Origin: Sambucus nigra
Lineage: Eukaryota > Streptophyta > Magnoliopsida > Dipsacales > Adoxaceae
Length of the DNA stretch: 64,000 nt
NCBI GenBank assembly: GCA_949130495.1
Contig: OX422208.1
Coordinates: forward strand, 688,773,702 to 688,837,701
Reading direction: 5' to 3'
Positions 32,343 through 44,576 of the stretch are shown in pieces. The position numbers and the translations under genes were made by a program. Below the pieces are notes generated by a model, which saw only the letters and a list, made by a program, of their open reading frames with translations, did not search any database and was not told the DNA's origin. Position 1 is the stretch's first letter. Every line of letters begins with the position of its first letter.

Positions 32343-35024
32343 CTAGTCGATACGGATAGGATCATCGTTGGTTGCTACATCGTTTGGGTAGATTTTTCGT
32401 AACTCTGCTACTTGTTGCGCATATTTATCAATCCATGATTTTGCCTTTGGCAATGAACAACTATGCCAGTGGCTTTCTACAGGGGGAATTGGACAGCCGT
32501 ACTTCAACTTCAAAGCTATAAAGTGATTCCCGCATACATGATCAATCTCTATGAACATGGGATGCACGGTTCATTCACGTCTCATTGGTACAAATGTGAG
32601 ACACCGACTCTTTGAAATGAGGACGCACACGCACTTATAAGTTTCTACCAAAAGATAGTCGCACTCGAGCATTATCATACATGACTTGGGCATACATGGG
32701 ATTGAATAATCATCCAATATATGTAAAACAGTGTTTGTAAATCAATCACCAAAATACTGTGCATAGAATTTAGTATTTGCCGTGACTTCTTCAATCAAGT
32801 CTGATCTCACCTGTATCCATCCATCAGGCTTAAATATGAGGCATTTAGCAACGCATCTAAATCCATAATTTCCGACAGCTTCAACCTTGATGATATCTTC
32901 TACGCAATCTTTATAAAAGACCAGTATCTCATTGATATATTGTTTATATGTAGGGGAGTAGTTCGGGCATCATGGGACTGGGTGGGTGAACTTCGTACAA
33001 TTAATTTTCTTTTTACGCCTTTGGACCGTGTGATGTTCCTTTTCTATTGATTGCCTAGCAATTTCGAAGCCCAAGGGATCCCCTTTAGTTGACTTCTCAT
33101 GCTTTTTCTCTTTAGCAGTTGGTTTTCGACCTCTCGGGCGACCCTTATAATGCTTTAGCAAGGATGGCTCAAATAACCTAGCGGTTGTGGGACACTCGGT
33201 GTCCTTGAGTTTTCATAACATAGCCCTTTTCTCACCGAGAGTTGACCGTTCCCAGCTTTGTTTGAAAAGTATCATTTTCGGCTCGTAGTCAACCATATGG
33301 TACTTCGCTAATTCGGGCGCAATTGTTAATTTGTGCCAATGTTCATCAACACCCCCCATAGTATTGCCCTACCCTCCATCCGGTAAATGACCAATTCATG
33401 AGCGCACTGTAGATCATAGACGTTGCATGCCAACTGTAGGCACGATTTAACATCCATGCCAACGGTATCACAAGTCTTTATCTCCTCAAGAATTAGGTCA
33501 ATGGCATAATGGGAAACCCGGCCTATGAGCTCTCGCAAAACAGGAATATTGTAGGAGTGCTTTAATTTTGCAAAGAATCCTCAAACTCCCTCAGGATCTT
33601 CGTTACTTGCAACTCAATGTAGTTGTGCATGCCGGCAAAAATCTTGTCAAAAGGAATTTGAGAACTCTTTAAGTGCCTCTTCAACTTACCATATGCTCCT
33701 TCACAATGGTTAGTAGTTCGGTTGCCCCGGTGCCTAACCATATTTGTCCACACATCCCTTAGATTGTACCATGTACAATCTATGTACTGAAGGGTGTTCG
33801 GGAACACAACCCAATCACAGTGAAAAAGCCTCCACTCTTCATTAAAATCACTCTCAGTGGGGGATTCAACTAAATGCATCCAATCCCTCTTGAACTTCTT
33901 CAATGTATTCTCATCGTTAATCTCTTTCCTAGCATGGATCTCCTTATTGCGATGGACGTGGAAGGTGCAAACCATAGTTCTTGCCCCGGGGAACACAACC
34001 CGTAACGTGTTCATGCACGCATATTCCCGATCTGTGATGAAAGATGTGGGACATGCAAACGGGTCGAATAGGGATTTCAAACATCCCAACGCCCACCGAT
34101 AGTTCTCCACCTTCTCCGTTGCTAAAAAGGCAAAGGCAATATTGAAAGTCCTACTGCATGACGTTATTCCAACCATCTCGAACAAAGGCATCTTGTATCG
34201 ATTAGTCTTATATGTGCAGTCAACAATGACAACGGATGGAAAACACTTGGCTAGTTGGATTGAGTTTGGATGCGCCCAAAAAAAATCTTCCACCTCCATG
34301 GTAGACCCATTCCTTCTATACCAATACACGTAATGTTTATCCCCAAGAAATTTCATTAACTGTTGCATCGCCTTTCTACCCTCTCATTCTGAGATCCTCA
34401 ACTTCCCCTTGCCATTGTAAATTGTTTTCATGGTCGAAGCATTACTAACATTATGACTTTTAATCGTCGTTAGAATGGCGGTCAACTTTACACCGCTCAA
34501 GGACATCTCTTCAACAATTTGTTTCCACCGAAGTAAGTCGACCCGCATATGCATATCCAACTAACGTTTTCAGAAATGGATGATTATGAACGTTGCTAAC
34601 GACAGACAATATCCACTGTCCATTGTCAATCGGAATGCCCTTCAACAAAAATGGACAGTTGCACTTCCGATTGGATGTGTCCCTCTTCCTACCCTTTTTC
34701 TCTTCGCCACAACCTTCGTTCTCAACATTCTTCCCGTGATGATCACGGTACTCCCCTCCCCTCTCACAATCAATGTGTAGACGTCCCTTACGCGTTGTAG
34801 AAGGTTCATTGGACTTGGTGATGACTATCATTATTTTAACAGACCGGGCTTGCTCTTGAGCCCAATCAACTTACTCCTGCCGCTTGGGAATTACCTTATC
34901 CGTAAAAAAATGTCATACTAACATCAACTCCTAAAGAAGCATCATCCCCGTTATTGGGTATCTCCATATTTGCTAACGTCGCATCAAATAATACGGAGTT
35001 GAAATCCAAGAAGGCATCCTTCAT
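32343..35024 (-). pseudogene. MULE transposase (FAR1-type DNA-binding, DDE, SWIM-like and OTU-like regions)
   Basis: The likely start is the ATG at 35024. A FAR1-like zinc finger lies at about 34700-34560 (RKCNCPFLLKG ... NVHNHPF). The MULE transposase core (34368-33562) shows VVIVDCTYKTN (first Asp), SFITDREYACM (second Asp), VCTFHVHRNKEI and NHCEGAYGKLKRHL (Glu). A decayed SWIM-like finger follows (CNVYDLQCAHEL, near 33410), then a basic linker (GRPRGRKPTAKEKK). The C-terminal part resembles an OTU cysteine protease: VGNYGFRCVAKCL near 32870 and GNHFIALKL near 32530. The DGNC-type catalytic Cys is Tyr here. The gene would mobilise the MULE. Several stops and frameshifts break it. Confidence 0.87.
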
Positions 35025-35896
35025 AAGTAAAAATATTATGAGTTGAATAATGACAACAATATGTTAATCAATATAAGGGTTGATATTATGAGTTGATTTT
35101 TGTATGTGCGGATCAATATAAGGGTTGAATTACTTGAATGTTTGGACATATGACTTAACTGTATTCCAATTCGATTCGGCATGAATTTGTCGAGTCAGTG
35201 TAGGTTTATTCGGGGTAACTATCCCGAGTCAGTGTAGATTTATTCGGGGTAACTATCGAGAATTAAGCTCAACACTTCGGCATATATATGCCGAATAATA
35301 TAAGGAGAATCGGGGTGATTATACCGAATTGACCTAGTTCGAAAAAGAATATAAGTTTTATTCGGGATAGTTACCCCAAAATTTGGACTTCATTTTGGGG
35401 CCCCGATCTCGAATCACTAAATAATGTCCGCACGATTTTTGAATTTTTTTATTTATTCAATCCCTTAGAATATACAAATATTTATATAATGGGACCCAAA
35501 GTTTACCTCATAAATATCATTTGTGGAGTTTTCATTTGCTTTGAATGTGTTGTCATTGTCTTTGGTTGGATTATCCATTGGTATTTGTGTATTTACCAAT
35601 AAAACCCTAGTTTATAATGTAGTTGAAAATGGTTGGTGTGTTGGGGGACAAGAAATTTAATAAGTTTGTAGTGACCAATAGAAGAAAACTTTAATAATGT
35701 TGAAGATGGTTGATAGAAGGAATGTTGGGTTAATGGAGACAAAGTTGTCTTGTGTTTTGTGAAAAAGACAGACGGTAGGGTTTGGAGTGTAGTGGGTAGA
35801 GAGAGATAATGTGTGTGGTTTTGTGTTGAAATAATTGTGAAAAAATATATATATACAATATGGTGACCCTTAGCAAAAAAACATATTTTTTATCTT

Positions 35897-35939
35897 GTGA
35901 TATTTTGTAGCAATAAGTGTGGTGCCCTTAGAAACCCCC
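35897..35939 (-). repeat. Right terminal inverted repeat of the MULE
   Basis: The minus strand reads GGGGGTTTCTAAGGGCACC then TTATTGCTACAAAATATCAC, pairing with 14175-14217. The interval from 35025 to here holds no gene; it includes a 40-bp direct duplication (GAGTCAGTGTAG-TTTATTCGG) near 35190-35260. Confidence 0.8.
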
Positions 35940-36314
35940 TATTTTACTGATGTATGTTCAACTTTCCATAAGTTATGGGTTAATTTTGATATAAACCTAC
36001 GTTCTTTTAGAGATAGTTTGACACTTTAAAATTTAAATACCAAAACTTCGAGTTCTTTATGTATTTAAAAATACCTAATTATCAATTTTTATCTCATAAT
36101 TTTAGTTCTAAAAATAATTTATTGTTTTAATTATTATATTAAACTACTTCAATGATTGCAAATAATTATTTTCTATATTTAGTGGTCATAAAACTGAATG
36201 AAAATTGAGTTATAATGTATTCTCAAAATTAAATATAATCGATTGCACTTATTTTTCATTCGTATGACTTTTGGTGTTAATTTAAAATTCATTCATTTTT
36301 CCGTCATAAAATAT

Positions 36315-36538
36315 AGGGATATATACCAAATAGTCTCTCGAACTTTTTTTAATACACGTTTAGTCCAACCCTTTTTATTTTGCACCAAAAAGTCCCTCAC
36401 CATTGCAAAAAGGTTTTACCATGCCGCTGCCGCGGATCTTTAAAGATAAGAGAATAAGAGACTTTTTGGTACAAAAGAAAAGACTTAGACTAAATGTGTA
36501 TTAGAATATATTTGAGGAACTTTTTGATATTTGACCCT
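36315..36538. mobile_element. Foldback MITE (about 224 bp)
   Basis: The left arm AGGGATATATACCAAATAGT...AATACACGTTTAGTCC is mirrored by the inverted right arm (AGGGTCAAATATCAAAAAGT...TAATACACATTTAGTC). Similarity covers about 50 bp per arm with mismatches. No coding capacity. Confidence 0.75.
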
Positions 36539-37207
36539 AAAATTATATTGAGCAAAAGTGACTATAACAAAAAAATAATACAATTTAAATAAATTCAGTA
36601 ACGCATCGTAATGCTTGAAAGTTGGAAAAGCTCCGCCCACTAGTCTATATTGACATTTCATCCCGACCAGTCTTAATTACAGATTATGTGAGGGGCCATT
36701 TAGTTAGTGGGGTTGGTTTATTTAGAAGGAGAGATACATAAACAGTCATAAATGTTGCATAAAAGAGGAGAGAAGTAGACTTGAGCAATTGTAATTGGTT
36801 GGGAAAGAACCCATGTTGAAACATGTTATGGGGGGAGATGGAAATAAATTCTGAAAACACCCCACGATAAACTACAAGTCCTGTCCCTGTTGGTACAACT
36901 AATTGCTTAATTGGGAGATGGAAATAAATGGCCTACAAGGTACAGCTAACATTCCTTTGAGAGAATCCGAACAGTTAACTCTTTATTGCGACTCTGGGAG
37001 AGCTGAAAAACTTTTTGTTGAAGCCTAAGTGTGGTAGTAGCAACAATGACACATTGAGTGTTATTTGCACTTCAAATGGTGCATTACAAATATCACTCCA
37101 TATATGTTTGCCCTAAGTTCCAAAAAAATCTATTTCGAAAGTGTAACTAACATTATTGTTAAAGCACAACTGTATACCACAATTATTTCTAACAATGGGC
37201 CTAAAAG

Positions 37208-37210
<3 letters not shown>

Positions 37211-37279
<69 letters not shown>
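37211..37279. repeat. (ATT)n microsatellite
   Basis: About 23 uninterrupted ATT/TTA units. They produce a spurious poly-Leu reading frame on the plus strand. Confidence 0.97.
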
Positions 37280-37823
37280 TTATAAACTTTACATTTAGTT
37301 AATTTTTTTTAAGATTGTCATGTAATCTATTTATATTTTTTACCTTAGCCTACTATTAATTCCTACTTTCGGTCGCCAGGTACGGTCAATATCCGCCAAT
37401 GAAAATTTCCGTTCACGTTTATCCGACCGCCAACATAAATTTTTGACTTTTTCACTACAAAATGAAATTTACAAAGTTAGTATGCATACACAACTTGACA
37501 TTGTGTGAGTTGAAAATTTAAATTTAGGTCGGAAATGTTTTGTAAATCTCCAAAAAATAAAAAAGATTGCTTAAATAACATTTAATGTCTATATTTCCCC
37601 AAATAAAAGGAATTCAAGAACATAGGAACTATCATAAACTTAGTATAAACTCTAATTGCATAGTAAATATTAAGATTATTTGGATTTTGTCACCAATTCA
37701 TTTGTCCAATTTATATTCTGACGTCCATTTTTCCATAATAAAAGGTCCATCCCTATGCTGTACACGAAATGGTGAATCAAAATTTGATTCTTAAATGAAT
37801 TTTTTTTTTATAACTAAAGTTAT

Positions 37824-37845
37824 CCCCCCCCCCCCCCCCCCCCCC
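37824..37845. repeat. Poly-C run followed by (AC)n
   Basis: Twenty-two C residues, then ACACACACACCCCACCACCC. No gene nearby. Confidence 0.97.
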
Positions 37846-38647
37846 ACACACACACCCCACCACCCTCCGTAGAGAAAAATACTATTATGCCTCTCAGTTA
37901 TGCATTATCGCTGTTTATTCATTTTTTTTCTTAAAACCATCTGCTTTCATTGATCATTTGCTTAAATAAATGATGCCTAATGTTATTTCAAACCATTGTT
38001 GATTGTTAGTGTATTATTGAACGTAATACGTCGTTCCAGAAGCAAGTTTTTTTTCCTTCCCTTTTTAAAGTCAAGTCTTTACATTTCCCGTTTTTATTTT
38101 TCATTTTCTACGACATGTCAAAGCACTTTTTTCATTCTAAATTAACGATCTTACTTTCTTGTTTGAGCATTCTAAGTTAATAATTCACTTCTTGTTTAGA
38201 CATAATCAACTTATCAAATATCACAATAGGAAACAAATATTGATGTTAGTCATTGACTGTCATAGTTTTGAATATCAACTATTCCCTTAGTCTCAAATTT
38301 AGAGTTTACTATTCATTTTCTGATTATCCCAAATTAACGGGTTCACTTTTCTTTTCTGGAAATAATCAACTAATCGAATTTCGCGATAGTAATTAAGAAT
38401 TAATCTTGACCGTTGATTGAGTGTAACATTAATTTACACAAAATAAAGACATAGACTGTTAATTTAGGTAAATATATAATATATAAAAGAGACAAGAAAT
38501 ATTTAAACATTAATTCAAATGGTATAAAATATAAAGTCGAAAACAACTTAATATGTTGTCACTTTCATACCAGAGTGCAAAATTTAGTTCTCGGATGATA
38601 ATATATGCAATTAGTTTACTTCTTTGTTATATATATAGCCAATCCTT

Positions 38648-39001
38648 GTACATACCAAAGTTTACATACCGATTTTTTTTAAATAATAAAAAATATTTTT
38701 TTAATATAATATTTAAAGATTTCAATGGATCCATATAAAAAAATAAGCTCAAAATAACATTTTTTTGCTATTTTTAAAAAATCGGTCAAACTTTCACAAC
38801 TTTTAAAAACTTTCGGCTTTTAAAGTGCTTTAAAAACTATGAAAGTTTGACCAATTTCTTAAAAATAGCAAAAAAAAAATTATTTTGAGCGAATTGTTTT
38901 TATATGGGTCCTCCGAAATGTTTAAATACCACATAAAAAAATTCAACTTAAAATCATTTATAAAAATGGGCCGCGCCAACGGTATGCAAACTTGGTATGT
39001 A
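38648..39001. mobile_element. Foldback MITE related to the one at 10347
   Basis: The left arm TGTACATACCAAAGTTTACA is mirrored at the right end by TGCAAACTTGGTATGTA. Inner sequence such as GATTTCAATGGATCC and CCATATAAAAAAATAAGCTC resembles the 10347-10736 MITE. A CT/GA microsatellite follows directly, as in that copy. Confidence 0.75.
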
Positions 39002-39052
39002 TGAGAGTTTGACTCTCTCTCTCTCTATCTCTCAGAGAGAGAGAGAGCTCCC

Positions 39053-39614
39053 CTCCTGTAAGGACTTCTTATGGTGCAAACTCCGGTACATACTATTTTT
39101 TTAAATAGTAAAAAAATAAATTTTGTTATGAAACTTCATATGATCTCCACAGTGAGAAGATCATCTCCAAATTTTTTCATTAAAAAATTCAATAAAAAAT
39201 TGTTGAGATGAGGTGATATGTAAAAAATTGGTATAAATATGCATTTTTGACCGTTGAAATGTTAGCGAAAATCTCACTCACTTTTTGATTGAATTTGTTT
39301 ATGAAACTTCATGCATATGATCTCGACAGTGAGAAGATCATATTCATGACGTTTCATCAAAAAATTCAATCCATAAAGTGGCTAGCGCCGCCTAACATTT
39401 CAACAGTTGAAAAATGAATGTTTATACCATTTTTTTTTTACATATCACTTCATCTTAACGGTTTTTTTAATTAATTTTTTGATGAAAATAAGTGGAGATG
39501 ATCTTCTAATCGTGGACATCATATCCATGAAGTTTCATCAAAAAATTCATTTTTTTTACTATTTTTAAAAAATGGTATGTATCGACATCTGCACCATAAG
39601 AAGTCCTTATAGGA
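39053..39614. mobile_element. Foldback MITE (about 560 bp)
   Basis: The left terminus CTCCTGTAAGGACTTCTTAT and the inverted right terminus (CTCCTATAAGGACTTCTTAT) match with one change and continue through GGTGCA. Internal repeats of TGAAACTTCATGCATATGAT and GTGAGAAGATCAT occur in both orientations. Only a short microsatellite separates it from the previous MITE. Confidence 0.8.
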
Positions 39615-40329
39615 GACTTTCTGTGTGCACGCGCACGTGTGTTAAAAATAGTTGGATAATGTTTAGCCCTTAAAATATTATATTATCAAATTTGTAGTCC
39701 ACCTTATCTTTCAACTAACAAAACGGTGATAACTTTATAAAATAACAGTGACATTAGTTATAAACATTACAAGTGTAAAATACTATTGTCACTATTTGTA
39801 GCCTAATATCAATATACAAAATAAATATTATTTTTGGAAAAATGTTGAACAAATTTTAATATTAAAAATTATTTATCGATTGTTTGTTATACATCCCTAA
39901 AAGAATGATATGATGGTAATTTAATTTTACCCCCAAATTTGACATTTAAAGAAATATTTTTAAAAAACAATGTGCAATCTATAAAAACTCTTAAAAATTA
40001 AGAAAATAAAAAAATCATAATTTTTTAAATTTTATTCTATGTATCTTATAAATCATAAGAGTTACATCTTATATATGCTTTATTGACAATGTTTTAGCGT
40101 AAAAGCGTGTGATGCAATTTGCCAAAAATTATAAGAGTTAAGGCATGGCTTAAAATTTACTAATTTTTTTTTAAAAGGCTTAAACTCGAATGGGTTATGA
40201 ATGAAACACCTTAAAAGGGCTTATATTCATGGGTTTCAAGTAATGTGATTATTATCGCATATAATTGGTATATTGGCAGTTTTATGGCCGACCCCATGTG
40301 ATGGGATTATGGCACGAATGATGTACAGT
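39615..40329. other. Intergenic, no gene seen
   Basis: AT-rich sequence with no recognised motif. The outer edge of element 3's LTR is somewhere near its right end and could not be fixed. Confidence 0.5.
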
Positions 40330-41020
40330 CTTAGCTAAAATATACTTATTACCAACAAATAATAGATAAGAGTTTGATTTACTAAAATTCTAACACGTGA
40401 ATAAGCAATAAAGAGGTGAGAGAAATAGAATATGAATCGAATTTTCTTGGTTCGATCTGAAATAGGGCCTACATCTATAGGTGTAGTGTTGATTATATTG
40501 ATTTACTGGACAAAAGTTATTGACAAGTAAAAGAATGAAGCTTTCAAGTTTTCTCTATAGTTTGGTAGCATAATAGTAATGATAATCTCACAAATTACCC
40601 ATATATGAGTAGTATGTGTTATTTATAAGTTGTTCGAGGAGAGAAAAAAGAGAGGGACACATGGCTCACCTTTATAGGTTTGGTGAATTCACGCTTTATA
40701 TACATGGTGAGAGAATAATCACAAGTTAGTTATTAGCACATGGGGGAGAATATTTGCATATCTTCCCCATATGCACGTGCAAAAAAGTTATTGACATCAC
40801 CTAGTCATGAAGTATACGCTTGCTATAACAGAATTAACTAACAATGTTAGCTGACAATGTTAACTATCAGAGTTAACTGCCCTGTCAAGTGTGGTCGAAC
40901 CGACCTCTATCAGGGTTGACTAGGTTGTTCCCTGAGACCAATCTCATTTCTTGGTAGTATATGTATGCAAGTGTCCTCTTCTAACTGGTTCACGAATCAT
41001 CCTATATTTATGGTATAACA
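40330..41020 (-). repeat. 3' LTR of element 3 (left edge approximate)
   Basis: On minus the LTR begins TGTTATACCATAAATATAGG at 41020, directly after the PPT. The region near 40470 (GGGCCTACATCTATAGGTGT on plus) matches the conserved 'TAGGCC' U5 segment of the other Tat LTRs. The U5 end was not located; 40330 is an estimate. Confidence 0.65.
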
Positions 41021-41036
41021 ATAGCCCCCCAAGACT
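41021..41036 (-). other. Polypurine tract of element 3
   Basis: The minus strand reads AAAGTCTTGGGGGGCTAT directly before the LTR start at 41020. The G run and position fit a PPT. Confidence 0.75.
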
Positions 41037-41424
41037 TTGCTCATGATTGTAGCTTGTAGAAGATTCCTTGGAGTGTTAAATCTTCTGGGTAAGTGCTAGG
41101 CGAATTGAGTAAGTGAAGTTTTAATTGTAAGATGTCGTCAGCTCGTGGTCTCGTCTGCTTGGGAATTCATCGACTTGTCACTTACCGAGAACATTTACTT
41201 ATGATTTTTTTGGAATTTTGTTTGGACTTGAGGTTACCATATTTCAAACCCTGGCAGTAACAACAGGTTATAATTAATACTCGTGCACATAGGGCAGCGC
41301 ACGCACAATTTTAAAGTTCCAGTTTGTTTTTACAGGCTTATATCACGCATTTTCTCAAAAGGCAATGATTGTCGCCTAAAAACTATGAAATGCTATCCCC
41401 ACGTCGTTTCAACCTTTCACTTCT

Positions 41425-41450
41425 TAAATCCTTTATATGCAATTTAGAGA
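41425..41450 (+). promoter_or_regulatory. TATA-like promoter of the element 3 antisense gene
   Basis: CCTTTATATGCAATTTAGAG lies about 400 bp inside the PPT, followed by a GA/CT-rich leader and then the ATG at 41877. Elements 2 and A have TATA-like motifs at comparable places. This is inference; no transcript data. Confidence 0.45.
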
Positions 41451-41876
41451 GAGAAAACCTTTCACACACAAACCTTTCCTTTTCCTAGCGATCTTCTCAC
41501 TGTTTTCACTATATATGACTGTTTTCTCATCTAAAATGTTGGTCATCAGCGAGGGTTTTTCCTTCTAAGTGTTCGTTACATAGTTTTAGAGGGGTTCTGT
41601 TTCATTTCTTACCATTTGAAACTCCAAGTACACCTTTCCCCCTTTTTGTTTAATTTCTTGGGCTTTATTTAATTCCTATACTACTTAGTTGTGAATTTAT
41701 GAATATTTGTTATTGTTGCTATTGAATTGGTTATTGGTCGGTGAATTTTACGATTTAAGTGGCCGTTGAGTTAGTTAGCCTAGGAATCAATAGATTTTAG
41801 GGTTTTTTGGGGTTTTCATATCCAAACACCTCTCTTCTGAGAGTAAATAACCCCTAAATACTTTTCTTTCCTCAAC

Positions 41877-44576
41877 ATGCACCCTTTTATGAGTGAGACC
41901 TCGTAGGAGGAGAAAGTGTTAAAATGCATTCGCGAGTTGAACGAGAGTTGTCTCGAATTCTTTGAGGTAATAAGGCTAGTTCCATTTCAAGTTATTTATC
42001 CTGTCAAAGAGGATCGCAATAATAAAAACTTTGTACCATTTATTTCTTCTTCTATTAGGTAGGCTATTCAGCCCCCAAGTGTTGAGTACATCAGGTTTGG
42101 ATTTCTAGCTTTCATATTTTTTTACGGTGCCAATCGTTAGTCTGGTGGTAGGAATTATGTAGATACGATCGTTGAGGTGTCTGTAGTTGATTAGGGTCTT
42201 CTTTCAAGGAGGTAATAGCATCCAGACCTCCCTTTGTACCCTCCAACTTGCCTATTCTGTTCTAGTGGAAGATGAGAGTTCTTCTAATTCTAACAACTCG
42301 TACGACCCCACAACCACTGAGGCCTAGCATCACGCTTGTGATATCTTCGAGGATGATCTATTGGACTTAGAGGATTTATACAACATTACTTTAGATATAA
42401 AATATAATTTACCCAACCCTGTGGCAATAGTTTATAATTGACATTCAACCAATGATATTTTCTTCCCAGCTTGGGCTATGCAGGTTGGTGTTCATCTTCC
42501 TCTCCACCATATTACAAGAAGTATTTTGAGGGGGTATGGTATTATTCAGACCTAACTCCCCCTAATGCATATAGGACGATCTTAGGGTTGATGGTTTATT
42601 AGAGGAAGTATTCAGGTTTTGACATAACATATGATATCTTCAAGTTTATCTATGAGATAAAGGACAAGGAGAAGGCCCCAAGATATTATTATTTTTCTCC
42701 TTAGGAATTTGACAAGAAGATGGCGAAGGTGTCCCAAACGAGAAACAATTTTTAGAAACGTAATATTTTGACTTCAAGGGGAGTTGGAAGTTTGGCCCAA
42801 ATGAAAGGGGAGAACTATCAGTGTTCCTCACGATTGGAGTGAGCCAAACATAATTGGTATATACTTTCACTCTTTGTGTTTCCCATTTTCTTTGCTAATT
42901 TATATTGTAACTTATGCTTGCTCTTTTGCATAAAAGGTTGCTCCCAAGTTATTTCCTACACTGGAGAACTTGGTGAACAGGGGTTGTTTTATTGATCTTC
43001 TAGTATAAAAAGACATCTTCATCCTAAATAAGTTTACAGAGCTTGGTTATTACAGACCGTTGGGGGTAGACGAAAATCGAGGGAAATCCCACACGCCATC
43101 TATGGTCGAGGTTGAGCAAGTGGTCGAAGAAGGTATGGAATTTTTCACAAGTTTGAGTTCTTCTTTGATTTATAGTTTTACTAACTGTTGCATTTTCTAT
43201 GCAACTTCTACTCCATATACCTCAAGTTTCCATATCGTGCAATTTATTAAGATGGCACCCAAACCGATTAATCGCCGAGATCTTGGGCTTTTTTGCCAAC
43301 AAAAGGCTGAGGCTACCAAGCAAAAAGCCAAAGTCGAAGCCAGAAAAGAGGATGAAGCCGGGGCTAAAAAGAAAGTTTAATACGAGCCTAAGAAGAAGGC
43401 TGAGGTCGAGGTTGTAAAAAAGACATATAGTATTGGCCAAACTCTGAGTGGTCCCATAAATAATGTCAGACCTTCTATTGTTGATAATAAAAATCCAATT
43501 AGCTCCTTCACCTCCCAATACGATACAAAACATCAGAGCTTGGAAGAGCTGATGATGATTAGGTGAAGACTAACACGTGTGATGAGTGGCGAGCATCCAG
43601 CTTGTCACTTGGTAAGGGAGGCTGGGACATCCTATTAATATCCTGTGGTAGAGATACACAAGTGGGTTCCCAATAACCGTGTCACCTCTAAATGCTAAAT
43701 AAAGATAAATAATATATCATCCATCACACGACCAATGGTCTAGATGTGCTCGGCTATCACGTACATAATCGTGATTACGAGTTTCTCAATGGTCTATATC
43801 TTAATGCCTCATGGAACCTTGCTCACCACAAGATGTTCTTGGTAGGTTTTAATAATTTGTTCACTTTGTAATATTTTTCTTCTTAATGATCTTATTTACT
43901 TTGTTCTTTTTCAGGGAGGTATGGAGGTCATTGTTCTTCAAGAGAAAGCTCTTGCAGCTACTTCTCACATTCAAACTTATGAGAATTAGAAGAAAATGAA
44001 TCAAGAGATCAATACGTAGGTTTTTAATCTGAGTAAGCAGTTTATTACTTTACAAGGATGCCACCAAGACCAAGAATGAAATGAAGAAAAAAGATGAGTA
44101 GTTGGAGCTAAAAGATAATAAATTTTTTAAAAAGAATGAAACTCTAAGTAAGTATGTAAAGGAGGTCAAAAAACTCAAAGATCAAGTTGGCATCGTCTCT
44201 GCTAAAATTCAGAGTCTTACATAGGCATTGGATAAGGCCAATAAGGTATTGGCTAAAACCTAGGAGAGTGGTGTTGCCAAATATAAAGCTTCTTCAAATT
44301 TTTCTATAGAGACTGTGTCTTTTTTACCCGATGATTACAAGGAGCTCAAGAATAGGGTAATGAATCATTACCCAGACATTGTTGAGTTCGTCAGAGCGTA
44401 GGAAGGAGATCACAAGGGGATTATAGCTTTAGCTAATGTTGCTTCCATGGAGGTTAATTTTCCTACTCCAGAGGCCGATACTACTACACAAGCCGAAGCG
44501 ACCACATTCGAGCCTACTCTTTTAGCTGTTGAGGTGGTGGCTACAAGGAACCCCTCAAGATATTTCGATGGTTGAG
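41877..44576 (+). pseudogene. Antisense gene of element 3 ('putative gypsy type transposon' / coiled-coil family)
   Basis: The start ATG is at 41877 (MHPFMSETS then a stop). A later exon-like block (about 42460-42850) contains FFPAWAMQVGVHLPLH, which resembles the N-terminal domain of the plant Transposase_28 family. A Lys/Ala/Glu-rich part follows (43252-43380, with KPKSKPEKR-like repeats in one frame). A coiled coil at about 43920-44290 (KYVKEVKKLKDQVGIVSAKI) leads to the end near 44576. Stops occur in every exon. Antisense polarity to pol is as in elements 1 and 2. Its function is unknown. Exon limits are approximate. Confidence 0.65.

Larger units (their letters stand above)
14175..35939. 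mobile_element. Mutator-like transposon (MULE) carrying a plant mobile domain gene, heavily nested
   Basis: The left end reads GGGAGTTTCTAAGGGCACC; the right end, inverted, reads GGGGGTTTCTAAGGGCACC. Similarity continues through (T/A)TTGCT.CAAAATA.CAC for about 43 bp. Flanks share TATTTTA (TATTTTAAG at 14167, TATTTTACT at 35940), consistent with a decayed 9-bp target duplication. A second CTAAGGGTCACC-like copy lies just inside the right end. The element encodes a PMD gene on plus (15708-28636, split) and a MULE transposase on minus (32343-35024). Without the nested insertions (16440-27192 and 29243-32118) it would be about 8.1 kb. It is inactive now because both genes carry stops. Confidence 0.8.
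35940..38647. other. Intergenic, no gene seen
   Basis: AT-rich sequence with a MITE (36315-36538), an (ATT)n run and a poly-C run, each listed separately. Open frames of 60-77 codons here are chance or repeat-encoded. Confidence 0.7.

Noticed and set aside
33857..34333. Plus-strand frames opposite the MULE transposase
   Set aside because: Shadows of the transposase gene with no conserved motifs.
37065..37298. Open frame with a poly-Leu tail
   Set aside because: The tail is the (ATT)n microsatellite and the rest has no recognised similarity.
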